Below are positions 45,910 to 54,706 of a DNA stretch of 64,000 nucleotides, piece after piece. Under the pieces are notes generated by a model. The model was given only the letters and a program-made list of their open reading frames with translations. It did no database searches and had not been told where the DNA came from. The stretch comes from Lachnospiraceae bacterium (GTDB lineage: Bacteria > Bacillota > Clostridia > Lachnospirales > Lachnospiraceae), in contig JAAUZE010000008.1 of the NCBI GenBank assembly GCA_014804755.1, forward strand, positions 350,109-414,108, read 5' to 3'. The position numbers were made by a program, and so were the translations under genes. Position 1 is the first letter of the stretch. The number at the start of each line of letters is the position of its first letter.

Positions 45910-46923
45910 ATGAGATCATCTTTTGTAACAAAATTGCATGATTGGTTATTGACAAAAGCGCCTTATCCGTTGTTTTGGACAAGTGTAAAGCTTTGGGATG
46001 CCTATAAAAAAATACGGATGCCGCAACAAAAAAAATCTTTTGGAGAGAACAATCCCGATAAGACATTTTATGTGATACGGCTGTATCCGCCGGCAACGGG
46101 CTTTTTGGCAAATTATAATTATGTTCTGGGCTACATGAAGCATGCTTATGATTGCGGCTGGATACCGGTTGTTGATATGCAAAATTATGAAACGCTGCAT
46201 CAGGAGAAAGAGCCAGTCATGGGAACAACCAATGTGTGGGAGTATTATTTTGAGCAGCCGTTGGACAAGAAAACCGGAAAGAGGTATTCATTGGAGGAAG
46301 TTTATTCTAGCAAGAATGTGATTCTTTCTGATGGGAACGAGCCTTTTTGCAGCTATGCCGGGGATAAGGATACCTTAAGGTGGCAAAGGGAGATGGCGGA
46401 GCTTGTGCCGTTTAATAAAGAGACGGAACAGCATATACAAAATGTATATCGGACATTTCAAGGGAACATATCGGACAAGGCTGATTTGATCGGTGTACCT
46501 ATTAGGGGAGCTGAATTGAAGAAAAGGGTAATTAGGCATTATGTGCAGGCATCACCCGAAGATTTAGCGGAAGTGGTGAAAGAACGTTTGACAACTTGGA
46601 GGCATAAAGGACGTGAAACGGCTATTTTTGTCAATTCGGATGAAGAAGAGATGATTGATTTTTTTAAGGACAGATTTCCGGATGTATATTATACAAATGC
46701 GACACGCTTTAAAAATTATAGCGAGAAAGAAGGATTTGGTGAAAATATTTGTAAGAATAGCACTAAGTATCAAACAATATTGGAATATTTGACAAATGTA
46801 TATATACTTTCCAGATGCGACTATCTCATCGGTTCAATGAATAATGGATATTATACTGCATTGATTTGGAACCGCGGCAGGTATTCCTATGTGGAAATGG
46901 TCAATAGGGGAATATACAAATAA
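45910..46923 (+). CDS. Possible fucosyltransferase-like GT-B protein
   Basis: A 337-residue soluble protein, not firmly recognised. GVPIRGAELKKR near residue 198 takes the place where fucosyltransferase-like enzymes have HxRRxD; FVNSDEEEMIDFF and DYLIGSMNNGYYTALI near residue 311 resemble the other two motifs of that superfamily. Only one of the two conserved arginines is present. ATG 45910 follows CCGGAGGTGGG; the frame extends to 45865 without support. Confidence 0.55.
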   Translation: MRSSFVTKLHDWLLTKAPYPLFWTSVKLWDAYKKIRMPQQKKSFGENNPDKTFYVIRLYPPATGFLANYNYVLGYMKHAYDCGWIPVVDMQNYETLHQEKEPVMGTTNVWEYYFEQPLDKKTGKRYSLEEVYSSKNVILSDGNEPFCSYAGDKDTLRWQREMAELVPFNKETEQHIQNVYRTFQGNISDKADLIGVPIRGAELKKRVIRHYVQASPEDLAEVVKERLTTWRHKGRETAIFVNSDEEEMIDFFKDRFPDVYYTNATRFKNYSEKEGFGENICKNSTKYQTILEYLTNVYILSRCDYLIGSMNNGYYTALIWNRGRYSYVEMVNRGIYK

Positions 46924-46954
46924 AAAATATTATTATGAACGGAGGAGAGACACT

Positions 46955-47818
46955 ATGAATAAGAAAGATATGGTAATAAAAATTGCTTCAAGGATATATG
47001 ACAGAAATCCGAAAAGCTATAAAGCACTGAGAGAAGTTTGGCGTTCGAATGGACTGAAAAAAGTAAAAGCTATGGTGAAGGCAATTATGATCCTACCGCT
47101 AAATTTTGTTTATAATAGCAAGGCAAATAAGGAAATCAAGAGTATAAAACAAAATGGTTCAATCTTCGAAGTGGGGGGGGTAAAATTTTATCTACCTGAT
47201 ATAAATTTGCGTAATGGAGATATGGTTCAAAATAAGATATATTTAGAGCAAAATTATTTTGAAATTCATCATCTGAAAGTGGCTGCGCCGTATATAAAAG
47301 GATGCGTCTTGGATATTGGAGCGAATATTGGTAATCACACATGTTTTTTTCTCGTGGAATGCGCTGCAAAAAAAGTATATGCTTTTGAACCGGTCTTGCG
47401 CACATATCAAATATTACAGAAAAATGTGGCATTGAATCATTTGCAGGACAGAGCGATATGCAGAAATATTGCGTTAGGCGCACATTCCGGTCAAGCAGCG
47501 ATTACGCATCAGGACAGCGTTGACTCCGGCGGCACTAAAGTGGAAGCATCGGCAGGCGGGGGCATTTGTATGGACGCATTGGATAATCTGGATATAGAGG
47601 AAAAAATTGATTTCATTAAGATTGATGTCGAGGGATATGAATATGAGGTGTTAAAGGGCGGCCAAAAAACGATATGCAAAAACAAACCGATCATTTTTGT
47701 CGAAATCGGTGCTCCTAATAGGAAAAGAGTCAACAGGCTGTTAAAGTCTTTTGGTTATATCTGCATAAAGCAGTTAGAGTATGACTATATCTATAGCTTT
47801 GCGGATAAGAGTGAATAA
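46955..47818 (+). CDS. FkbM-family methyltransferase
   Basis: A 287-residue methyltransferase: VLDIGANIGNHT near residue 119 (SAM loop), YAFEPVLRTY ribose-binding strand, and IKIDVEGYEYEVLKGG near residue 224 (FkbM hallmark). An N-terminal basic stretch of about 50 residues could touch the membrane. ATG 46955 follows GGAGGAGAG. A 10-bp tandem repeat (ATAAGAGTGA twice) spans its stop codon. Confidence 0.9.
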   Translation: MNKKDMVIKIASRIYDRNPKSYKALREVWRSNGLKKVKAMVKAIMILPLNFVYNSKANKEIKSIKQNGSIFEVGGVKFYLPDINLRNGDMVQNKIYLEQNYFEIHHLKVAAPYIKGCVLDIGANIGNHTCFFLVECAAKKVYAFEPVLRTYQILQKNVALNHLQDRAICRNIALGAHSGQAAITHQDSVDSGGTKVEASAGGGICMDALDNLDIEEKIDFIKIDVEGYEYEVLKGGQKTICKNKPIIFVEIGAPNRKRVNRLLKSFGYICIKQLEYDYIYSFADKSE

Positions 47819-47846
47819 GAGTGAATAAGGGAGGATGGCAGCAGCA

Positions 47847-49475
47847 ATGAAATCGATATTTGATCGGCATCAGAAACTGTTATTTTGCGTGGCATGTGTT
47901 GTTACTGTTATTGTGGGAGGGATTTACTATTTTTATATCCAGCATTCATTTGTGCCAAATGCGGAAGACTTAGCAACTACACAACAATGGTATTTGGTGC
48001 TGAAGCATGTGCAGAGCTACCGTCATAGTAATATTGTTTTCGATGTGATATCCTGCTTGTCGGTATTAATAGGTGGAATGTCCTATTTTTCTATCAGATT
48101 AGAATTTACACTGTTTTATGTGATGGTATTAGGGCTTGGTTTATACCTTTCCGCCTCTGGGAAGAAGGGAAGAAAACCTTGGTTTTTGCTGCCTTTGTGG
48201 GCGTTTTTTATGATTTTGATTCATACGGTTCAGGCTGACTCGAATTTTACAACCGTGTACGATGATACGGATTTAATAAGAATGTTCCCGTATAACTATC
48301 ATATCATACCGCTTATATTTGCCCTGATTAGCTTGGCTGTGCTGCAATGCTGGTTAAATACAAATGAAGGGAAAAAGAAAAATATTATCATAGGCATTGA
48401 AGTCATAGTAGTGATTTACGCGAGTTTGTTTACGGATTTGATCTATTATATTATATTTTTACTTCCTATGCTGATTGTGTTGGCGTTAAGGGGGTTATAT
48501 AACGATAAGGCAAGAAAATATATGATGCCCCTGCTGGCGCTGGGTGTCGGACTGATGCTGCTGACGAGGATATTACCGGTGAGCTTTTTCCAGAAGCTGT
48601 GGGATAATACAACGCTTGGAACGTCTTACGGAGCGATTTATGGAGGAACTGATTGGCTGAATTTGGACAATCTTATACTGCATATTACAAATTATATTAA
48701 GGCGATCATGTTACTTTTTAACATAGATCTTTCAAGTCGTCCGCTTATCAGTTTTTACTCGGTTCTTTTTGTGGTGCGGATTGCCTTTGTAGTCATTGGC
48801 TATGTGATCGTTGCGAAGGTCATCGCATGTAGTGTGAAAGGAAAAGCGAAGCAGAATGGATTTCATACGATCGATGAGATTTTGGCATGGGGATTTGTGA
48901 TATTATCGTGCTCATTTATTTTTACAAGAAATGCTTTATATAGAGATCTGATAAGATATTATACTGCATTCGTACCGATTTTGACGATTTTACTATGCAG
49001 GTATGTTGGTGATTTTTTAATGAAGGCCATGCCGGTTTTGGAAACCATGAAACAGAAAAAGATTTATTTTGCCGGAATGATAGGAGCGCTGTGCATCTGT
49101 CAGGTAGAGCCGGTTTGGAACTATCGAGTAGAGGCCAGCTATCGGGAAGACTGCGAAGCGGCAATAGAGTATCTCAGACAGTGGGGGGCGGAAACGAGCG
49201 GTTATGCGGTTGCACCATATTGGTTATATGCACGGTTATCAGCGATGACAGACGGAGAGATTCTTTTTTATGATAATGCGGAGACAATTAAACGGCTTTA
49301 TGGCGAGGATGCGGTTATTAGATTTATGGTGGTCGGATGGGATGACAGAGGGCTGTTGACTTATGGCTTAAACAATATTGCATATAGCAGTTATGCAGAA
49401 ATGTGTGAAAATTATAAGTCACCCATAAGGGCGGTGGAGTTAGATTATATTTATGTGTGTGAGTTTGGGGAGTAA
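47847..49475 (+). CDS. Polytopic membrane protein of unknown function
   Basis: A 542-residue protein with about 11 hydrophobic segments and a C-terminal soluble domain from residue 430. An outside loop has VYDDTDLIRMFPYNYH. I do not recognise the family. By size and topology it could be a GT-C-type transferase or polymerase, as could 21997. GGGAGG lies directly before an ATG at 47835; the ATG at 47847 has better spacing and was chosen. Confidence 0.6.
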   Translation: MKSIFDRHQKLLFCVACVVTVIVGGIYYFYIQHSFVPNAEDLATTQQWYLVLKHVQSYRHSNIVFDVISCLSVLIGGMSYFSIRLEFTLFYVMVLGLGLYLSASGKKGRKPWFLLPLWAFFMILIHTVQADSNFTTVYDDTDLIRMFPYNYHIIPLIFALISLAVLQCWLNTNEGKKKNIIIGIEVIVVIYASLFTDLIYYIIFLLPMLIVLALRGLYNDKARKYMMPLLALGVGLMLLTRILPVSFFQKLWDNTTLGTSYGAIYGGTDWLNLDNLILHITNYIKAIMLLFNIDLSSRPLISFYSVLFVVRIAFVVIGYVIVAKVIACSVKGKAKQNGFHTIDEILAWGFVILSCSFIFTRNALYRDLIRYYTAFVPILTILLCRYVGDFLMKAMPVLETMKQKKIYFAGMIGALCICQVEPVWNYRVEASYREDCEAAIEYLRQWGAETSGYAVAPYWLYARLSAMTDGEILFYDNAETIKRLYGEDAVIRFMVVGWDDRGLLTYGLNNIAYSSYAEMCENYKSPIRAVELDYIYVCEFGE

Positions 49476-49544
49476 ACGATCGGAATTTTAATCAGAAAAG
49501 CAGATAATGAAAGGCTGTTTGCGAATGAGCAGGGAGGAATCATC

Positions 49545-50438
49545 ATGGGAATTGAGAAAAAAGTTAGTTCGTTAAGGAAGTACAAGTGTGTGGAAAGGCT
49601 GTTAGATGCCATTGCTTTCTATAAAGTAGGACAGGGATATTATAAAATAAGCAGAAGAATGAAAGGAGAATATATATCGGATAATCCATTTTGGAACGGA
49701 GCAAAAGAGTATTTTTCTAATCCGGAAATTAAAAGTATTATTAAAGATAATATAAAGTTCTTGGAAGATGAAAAATCTGTGATACAATATAAAGGAATTA
49801 TTAAGGCGAGGCAAACGCGGCGCTTTGCTGATGTTCCGACTGCATCATTAAAAAAGCTTCCGTGTCAATACTTTGATACGGAGATTATTCCGATTACCGA
49901 TAACTATGTTTTTGTTGACGGCGGAGCATGGGTCGGGGACAGTATTTATTGGTTTAAAAAGAAACTTGGGGGGCAAAAGATTATTTCGTTTGAACCAGGG
50001 GACAGGCAGTTTGCCAGATTGTGTGAGCGTTATGGGAAAGACGAGAAAATAATCTTAAAGAAAGCTGGATTATGGTCATCCAGCGGTAAATTGATGTTTG
50101 AAAACTCAGAAGCGGGCGGTGATGCGAGAATTGTTGCTGATGGCAATTCGAGAGACTGCGTCGGGATACCTGTGGTCAGTATAGATGAATTGGAGGAATG
50201 CAGGGATGCTTCTTTTATTAAAATGGATATCGAAGGCAGCGAACAGGAAGCATTAAAAGGGGCGGAAGAAACGATCAGAAGAAACCATCCCATATTGGCA
50301 ATCTGCTTATATCATAGCAACGAGGATATGGTTCATATTCCAAAATGGCTGCATGATCATTTCCCTGAATATAAATTCTATTTTAGACATTACTCCTTCG
50401 ATCTGACGGAAAGCGTATTTTATGCGGTTTTGATATGA
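49545..50438 (+). CDS. FkbM-family methyltransferase
   Basis: A 297-residue enzyme with FVDGGAWVGDSIY near residue 123 (SAM site, GGAxxG), ISFEPGDRQF, and IKMDIEGSEQEAL near residue 226. The C-terminal third resembles that of the 34343 protein (AICLYHSNEDM vs AVCVYHKKEDL), so these two are closer to each other than to 46955. GGGAGG precedes ATG 49545. Confidence 0.9.
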   Translation: MGIEKKVSSLRKYKCVERLLDAIAFYKVGQGYYKISRRMKGEYISDNPFWNGAKEYFSNPEIKSIIKDNIKFLEDEKSVIQYKGIIKARQTRRFADVPTASLKKLPCQYFDTEIIPITDNYVFVDGGAWVGDSIYWFKKKLGGQKIISFEPGDRQFARLCERYGKDEKIILKKAGLWSSSGKLMFENSEAGGDARIVADGNSRDCVGIPVVSIDELEECRDASFIKMDIEGSEQEALKGAEETIRRNHPILAICLYHSNEDMVHIPKWLHDHFPEYKFYFRHYSFDLTESVFYAVLI

Positions 50439-50452
50439 ATTAGCGGAAGATG

Positions 50453-50481
50453 TTGCACTGACACGATTGGGTTATTATATA
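50453..50481 (+). promoter_or_regulatory. Possible sigma-70-type promoter before the acyltransferase
   Basis: TTGCAC at 50453-50458, 17-bp spacer, TATATA at 50476-50481, in a 63-bp gap 20 bp upstream of ATG 50502. Reasonable match, but in an AT-rich stretch where chance hits are expected. Confidence 0.35.
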
Positions 50482-50501
50482 GAAGATAGTGGAGCGGATA
50501 A

Positions 50502-51476
50502 ATGGAGGTAAAGAAAGAAAATCGGTATGCGGGAATAGATTATGCACGGGTGGTTTGTTCATTTTGGGTGGTTTGTATTCATTTTTATGGATTTAATAAT
50601 CTGTTTGATCATTTTTTCCTTTTAAAAAAGATGGCGGTTCCGATATTTATGTTCATTAGTTTTTTTCTTACAGCTAATATTTATACAAGTCTTAATGTAA
50701 TTGGATTAAGGAAAAGAATGGTACGTTTGTATGTGCCGCTTTGTTTCTGGGGAGGAGTAAATTTTATAATCAGGAGCATTCTGGAAAAAAAGCTGTTGAT
50801 CAGAGGGCTGTTGTTAGAACTGTTGTTTGGAAACAGCGGAGAAAACAATCCGGTTTTTTGGTTTAACGCAGTGCAGATATACATATCAATACTATTGTGG
50901 TGTATTTTTTGCCTGCAAAAGAAATGGAACATGCAGGTAGCAATGAGAGTGATGCTGATTGTTGCTACAATAGCATTTGTTTGGCAGATTTCCGGGATGA
51001 ATGATAAGGTTTTCACGGAGTCTGTGCTGCTCGAACTGCGATGTACATTCAATCGCATTTCGGGCATGATTTTGTTTGCTGTGGCAGGGGTTGTATTGTC
51101 ATTGCGAAAGGATAAAGTTGTGACAAAAATGACATGGGCATATGCTTTAGCAATATTTATCGTTGTTAATGCGTTATTCGAAGTGCTTGATTTGTCACAA
51201 GGATACTATTATGAAACGAGAATTTTTCTATGCGGAGTAGCACTTTCTTGTTTTTTTATATTTTTGCCACTGCCGGAAAACAAGATCATTTCGTTCTTAT
51301 CAAGGTATTCTTTGGGGGTATATTGTCTCCATATGTTAGTGGGAGAACTCTGTGGGAATTTGTTTGTGCATATGGGAGGGACAGTTCGGAGCGTTTGTAT
51401 ATATATGATATGTATCGGAGTTGCGTTTGCGATGGATAAATGCGTCGGGAAAAAGGTGAGGATTCTTGTATGTTGA
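50502..51476 (+). CDS. Acyltransferase 3 family membrane protein
   Basis: A 324-residue membrane protein with about ten hydrophobic segments. YAGIDYARVVCSFWVVCIHFY near the N-terminus carries the conserved Arg and His of this family (in parts: DYARV, VVCIH), followed by VPIFMFISFFL. It likely O-acylates an exported glycan. The last gene before the insertion element; its end is intact, 27 bp upstream of the 41-bp direct repeat. Confidence 0.85.
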   Translation: MEVKKENRYAGIDYARVVCSFWVVCIHFYGFNNLFDHFFLLKKMAVPIFMFISFFLTANIYTSLNVIGLRKRMVRLYVPLCFWGGVNFIIRSILEKKLLIRGLLLELLFGNSGENNPVFWFNAVQIYISILLWCIFCLQKKWNMQVAMRVMLIVATIAFVWQISGMNDKVFTESVLLELRCTFNRISGMILFAVAGVVLSLRKDKVVTKMTWAYALAIFIVVNALFEVLDLSQGYYYETRIFLCGVALSCFFIFLPLPENKIISFLSRYSLGVYCLHMLVGELCGNLFVHMGGTVRSVCIYMICIGVAFAMDKCVGKKVRILVC

Positions 51477-51503
51477 TGACGGTCAAAATCGGAATCAGCG
51501 CTT

Positions 51504-51544
51504 GTGTGATTGTGGTTGTACCAACTAATATGTTATGTTAAAAT
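51504..51544 (+). repeat. 41-bp direct repeat, left copy (target duplication)
   Basis: Identical over 41 bp to 53132-53172. Each copy starts GTGTGATTGTGG and ends TTATGTTAAAAT. The flanking bases differ outside the 41 bp. Long duplications of this kind are known for IS1634 and IS1549 insertions. The copy carries TTGTAC-17 bp-TAAAAT, a promoter-like arrangement pointing into the element. Confidence 0.8.
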
Positions 51545-51570
51545 CTCATCTTTGACAGTTGAAAAAGGGT

Positions 51571-51614
51571 AAAAACCTCACAAGCAGCATAAATACGCAG
51601 TTTGTGAGGTTTTT
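51571..51614. terminator. Bidirectional intrinsic terminator at the IS left end
   Basis: AAAAACCTCACAA at 51571-51583 pairs perfectly with TTGTGAGGTTTTT at 51602-51614 around an 18-nt loop. A-run and T-run flank the stem, so it can stop transcripts from both sides: the transposase on the - strand and the glycan operon on the + strand. Confidence 0.75.
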
Positions 51615-51639
51615 TTCGTTTGTAAGTTTGTGGCTATTT

Positions 51640-53121
51640 CTATTTCTTTTTGGTCTGGTTTAAAATTTTTCTCATATTCTTCTGCGAAATGATCTGATAA
51701 TCAGTTCTGAAACCAAACGCATCATGCAGCGCATCGGTCAGGTCAGTCCTTGTATATGTCGGAATGTAACCTTCTCCGGGGACTATCATCATATCCATAG
51801 ACCTTAAAGTATTTATGATCTCTTCACATGTGTATTTATCATGCAGTTTCTTTTCAAGGATCCTGTAAATGATAAGTGCGGTAAAGCAGGTGGTGAAATG
51901 GGCGGTTATCCTGTCTTTTCTTGACAGATAGACCGGCCTCGCCTTGAATTCTGTCTTCATGATGCGGAAGCATTCTTCGATTTTCCAGCGCTTTGTGTTT
52001 ATTGCGATGATATCAGAAACAGCATACTCAAGATTGGTACAGACAGCATACAGACCATCATACATGGCTTCTTCATCTATCTAGTTTTGATCGAGGTATG
52101 TGATAGTCTTTTCAGCAATCTCGCCGTCAGAAGTACAGTGTCCCTGTTGAATGAAACGCTTGGGGTCAGTTCCATTCTTCTTGTTAAGAGAAGAGGGGGA
52201 TTCCACATATTTTCTGGCTCTTTCTATCTGCCGTTCCCGGATCAGGCGCTGATAATTGCGGTATTTGACAGAATAAGTGACAATGAGGTGCTGTTCAAGA
52301 CCGTCTTCCTTGATCCATCTGTCTTTGTAAAAGACTTTATCGTAGTCAGTTTTTTCATCAAGTCCGCTCAGCTTATAAGTTTTATTATCGCCGGGCAGAT
52401 ACCAGCCTTCATCATCTAAACAGAAATCCTGAAGAAAGCCTTTTAGTTTTTTAATGGACTGGGTCGTCACGAACCCTCTTCCCTGTATGCTGTTGAACTT
52501 CCTGTTGGCAGTGGAAGAAAGACCGGCATCTGTACATACGATAAAGTCCGAAGTATCAAAATCTTTTATGATCTTTTTTTCCAGCGGTGACATGGAGGGC
52601 TGCTCATTTTCATTACCGTTAAAAAGGGAGAAGGAAAGAGGGATACCGTCAGCATCCATGAATAATCCCATTTGCACGATGGGATTCGGACGATGCTCTT
52701 TAGAGACGCCATATTTTCTGAAATCATCTTCCTCCTCGATCTCAAAGTAATAGTTGGTGCAGTCGTAGTAGAGGACTTCTTTTTTACGGTCTATGACAGA
52801 CTGGGAGTTCTTATATAATTCTGACTGGAAAAAGTCATTTTCTTTCGAGATAACTTCCAATGCCCTGTAGATTTGATGCAGACCGCACTTCGGCTGTTCA
52901 AGAAAATCCTGTGCGTCAGCAAGGGAAGCTTTCTTAGAGCCGGGAGTGATGATTCTGGAATAAACAAGCATAGACAGGATATCATTCAAGTTGTACTCAA
53001 ATCTGTATTTTTCCGAAATTTCACTGCATATTTTATTCAAACCAAGTGAATAGTAAATATCCTGAAGAAAAAGGAAGCCGATGCTGCAGGAACGCCGGAC
53101 ATTTTTCTCAATATTTAAGTG
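51640..53121 (-). pseudogene. IS1634-family transposase, interrupted by an amber codon and N-terminally truncated
   Basis: The - strand reads as one frame of about 490 codons except for a TAG at about 52080-52078. DDE-type features are visible: YYDCTNYYFE (first Asp), CTDAGLSSTANRKF (second Asp) and RWKIEECFRIMKTEF (Glu, after the stop). The amber codon lies between Asn (LDQN) and Ile-Asp-Glu-Glu, with no frame change, so it separates the Glu from both Asps. Upstream the frame runs to a TGA at 53124-53122, with only 27 codons before the first plausible start; roughly 100 residues of the usual N-terminus are absent. Both defects make the protein very likely inactive. Confidence 0.85.
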
Positions 53122-53131
53122 TCAAACTCCC

Positions 53132-53172
53132 GTGTGATTGTGGTTGTACCAACTAATATGTTATGTTAAAAT
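53132..53172 (+). repeat. 41-bp direct repeat, right copy (target duplication)
   Basis: Identical to 51504-51544. Within it TTGTAC (53144-53149), 17 bp and TAAAAT (53167-53172) form a promoter-like pair reading toward the GT-D gene at 53568. The insertion therefore doubled a possible promoter. Confidence 0.8.
53144..53172 (+). promoter_or_regulatory. Possible promoter in the right repeat copy
   Basis: TTGTAC at 53144-53149 and TAAAAT at 53167-53172 with 17-bp spacing. It may drive the genes from 53568 on, since the IS terminator would block read-through from upstream. The leader would be nearly 390 nt, which is long. Confidence 0.4.
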
Positions 53173-53567
53173 GATAAATTAGGAACTATTCTATCTATTT
53201 CACAAAAAACGGGGAAATTAAAATAACATAATAATCAGAATTCGTATGATTAATATAGTTAATTTACGCAAAAAGTGCTGTGAGGCGGCATATAATATGA
53301 ATAGATGTTGTCATGTTTGCGGGGAAACACTCGAAAAGGGTACAACTTCAGTAAAATTTTTTGTAAGCAGCGAAAAGAGATTGATTCAGGAGACGAAAAG
53401 TTGTGGTCTGAGTCACCTTGCGCCAGTCAAAGCTGTAATAATATAGATACAGATCCACAGTGCCTTATAAAATATATCAGATAAAGATGGAATAGTTCAG
53501 TAGAACCTGGGAGAAAGGAATAATAATCCAATCAATATCAAATGCAATTGGATTATGCGTGGCTGTT
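53173..53567. other. 395-bp AT-rich region without a convincing gene
   Basis: Between the right repeat and the GT-D gene. One 66-codon frame at 53246-53446 contains CCHVCGETLEKGTTS, a two-Cys knuckle-like motif, but has no ribosome site and matches nothing I know. The rest is AT-rich with many stops. It may be a leader, or debris of a gene broken before or by the insertion. Confidence 0.4.
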
Positions 53568-54554
53568 ATGATAGATCAGAATGAGTTGACAAAATATCAA
53601 GAGAATCATCAGAAGTATCATGCGACAGGCAGTTTGTATCAAAATCCGAATACGCAGGCGGAACTGCCATATGGGGATAAGACAGTTCCACCGCTGGAAG
53701 CAGGAAATACCTTGATCAGGAAGAGGCTGGAAGAAGGGAAGCCATTTATGCTGGGCAGATTTGGCGAGACGGAACTCCGTGTCATGATGTATGGGCTGAT
53801 GAACCGTTTCCCTATTTATAATCTGTGGAAGCAGCGAAAAATTCTTCATGAGGATTGTATGAACTGGTGTGATGGGGCCGGATTCTTTCCGAGAAGGGTG
53901 AATTTGATGCCACGATTTGCGAATGTATTTGTGGAAGCATGTCAATCGGCAGACCTATTGGCGGTTTGGTATAATCTTTATGAGGATTATGTGTCGGATA
54001 CGTTTGCGAGACAGGCGGAAATCTGTCGTTTTCAGTCCCTGAACAGCTTTTTTGAATATCCGCTGGAGCATCCATGGACGGAGGCATTGGAGGGAAAAAA
54101 GGTATTAGTCATCAGTCCGTTTGCGGAAACAATCCGGAAGCAATATCAGATCAGAGATAAATTATGGAAAAATCCCGGGGTGCTTCCGCAATTTGAACTG
54201 CAGACAATGAAAGCGGTGGAATCTCCAAGAATTCTTGGACGATCCAATGGGTTTAAGGATTGGTTTGAGGCATTGGAATGGTTATATCAACAGACATTGA
54301 AAAAGGATTATGATGTGGCAATTTTGGGATGTGGAGCTTACGGTTTCCCTTTGGCGGCAAAGATAAAAGAGAGCGGGCACATGGCAATACAGCTGTGTGG
54401 GCAGACGCAGATTTGGTTTGGGATAAAAGGGAAACGCTGGGAAAAGGAGTGTGCGGAACAAATGACGCAGTTTGCAAATAAATATTGGACAAGGCCGGAT
54501 AGCACGGAGATACCAAAGAACAGCCGTTATGTGGAGAGGGGCTGCTATTGGTAG
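53568..54554 (+). CDS. GT-D fold glycosyltransferase (DUF1792-like)
   Basis: A 328-residue protein with the classic GRFGETELRV motif near residue 65, KKVLVISPFAETI near residue 178, ILGCGAYGFPLAAKI near residue 253, FGIKGKRW near residue 286, and a C-terminus ending Cys-Tyr-Trp. It is the paralogue of 7202-8155 and keeps the full R-F-G-E-x-E motif that the other has changed. The ATG at 53568 lacks a clear ribosome site; a GTG 9 bp upstream is in frame. Confidence 0.82.
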   Translation: MIDQNELTKYQENHQKYHATGSLYQNPNTQAELPYGDKTVPPLEAGNTLIRKRLEEGKPFMLGRFGETELRVMMYGLMNRFPIYNLWKQRKILHEDCMNWCDGAGFFPRRVNLMPRFANVFVEACQSADLLAVWYNLYEDYVSDTFARQAEICRFQSLNSFFEYPLEHPWTEALEGKKVLVISPFAETIRKQYQIRDKLWKNPGVLPQFELQTMKAVESPRILGRSNGFKDWFEALEWLYQQTLKKDYDVAILGCGAYGFPLAAKIKESGHMAIQLCGQTQIWFGIKGKRWEKECAEQMTQFANKYWTRPDSTEIPKNSRYVERGCYW

Positions 54555-54596
54555 GGCACCTGAAATGGATATCCGAATCGGACAATGGTATTTAGC

Positions 54597-54625
54597 TTGT
54601 TATGACTTGGCGTCTATGCTAAAAT
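54597..54625 (+). promoter_or_regulatory. Possible promoter before the GT2/ABC genes
   Basis: TTGTTA at 54597-54602, 17-bp spacer, TAAAAT at 54620-54625, in the 152-bp gap before the gene at 54707. The leader would be about 75 nt. Confidence 0.45.
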
Positions 54626-54706
54626 GATACGGATACATGGTGTAAGAAAGTATTGGATAATAGATTTAAAATGTAATATAGTGGAGTAAACAGGGGACTT
54701 ATAGAA

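Larger units (their letters stand above)
51545..53131 (-). mobile_element. IS1634-type insertion sequence, defective
   Basis: A 1587-bp segment between the two 41-bp repeats, holding one broken transposase gene on the - strand. Its ends carry a short imperfect inverted repeat: TTTGACA at 51551-51557 and its complement at 53120-53126, with further matches inside (about 11 of 15). A bidirectional terminator sits near the left end. The transposase N-terminus is missing although both ends look intact, so this is an internally deleted copy. Confidence 0.8.

Noticed and set aside
47810-47832. 10-bp tandem repeat at the end of the FkbM gene as a phase-variation site
   Set aside because: Only two units; it spans the stop codon and would not switch the gene on or off.
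52066-52092. Programmed stop-codon readthrough or frameshift in the transposase
   Set aside because: The frame is unchanged on both sides of a single TAG and no slippery run is present; together with the missing N-terminus, simple decay is more likely.
51504-53172. 41-bp repeats read as attachment sites of a prophage or integrative element
   Set aside because: Only a transposase lies between them, with no integrase or phage genes; IS1634-type long target duplication explains them better.
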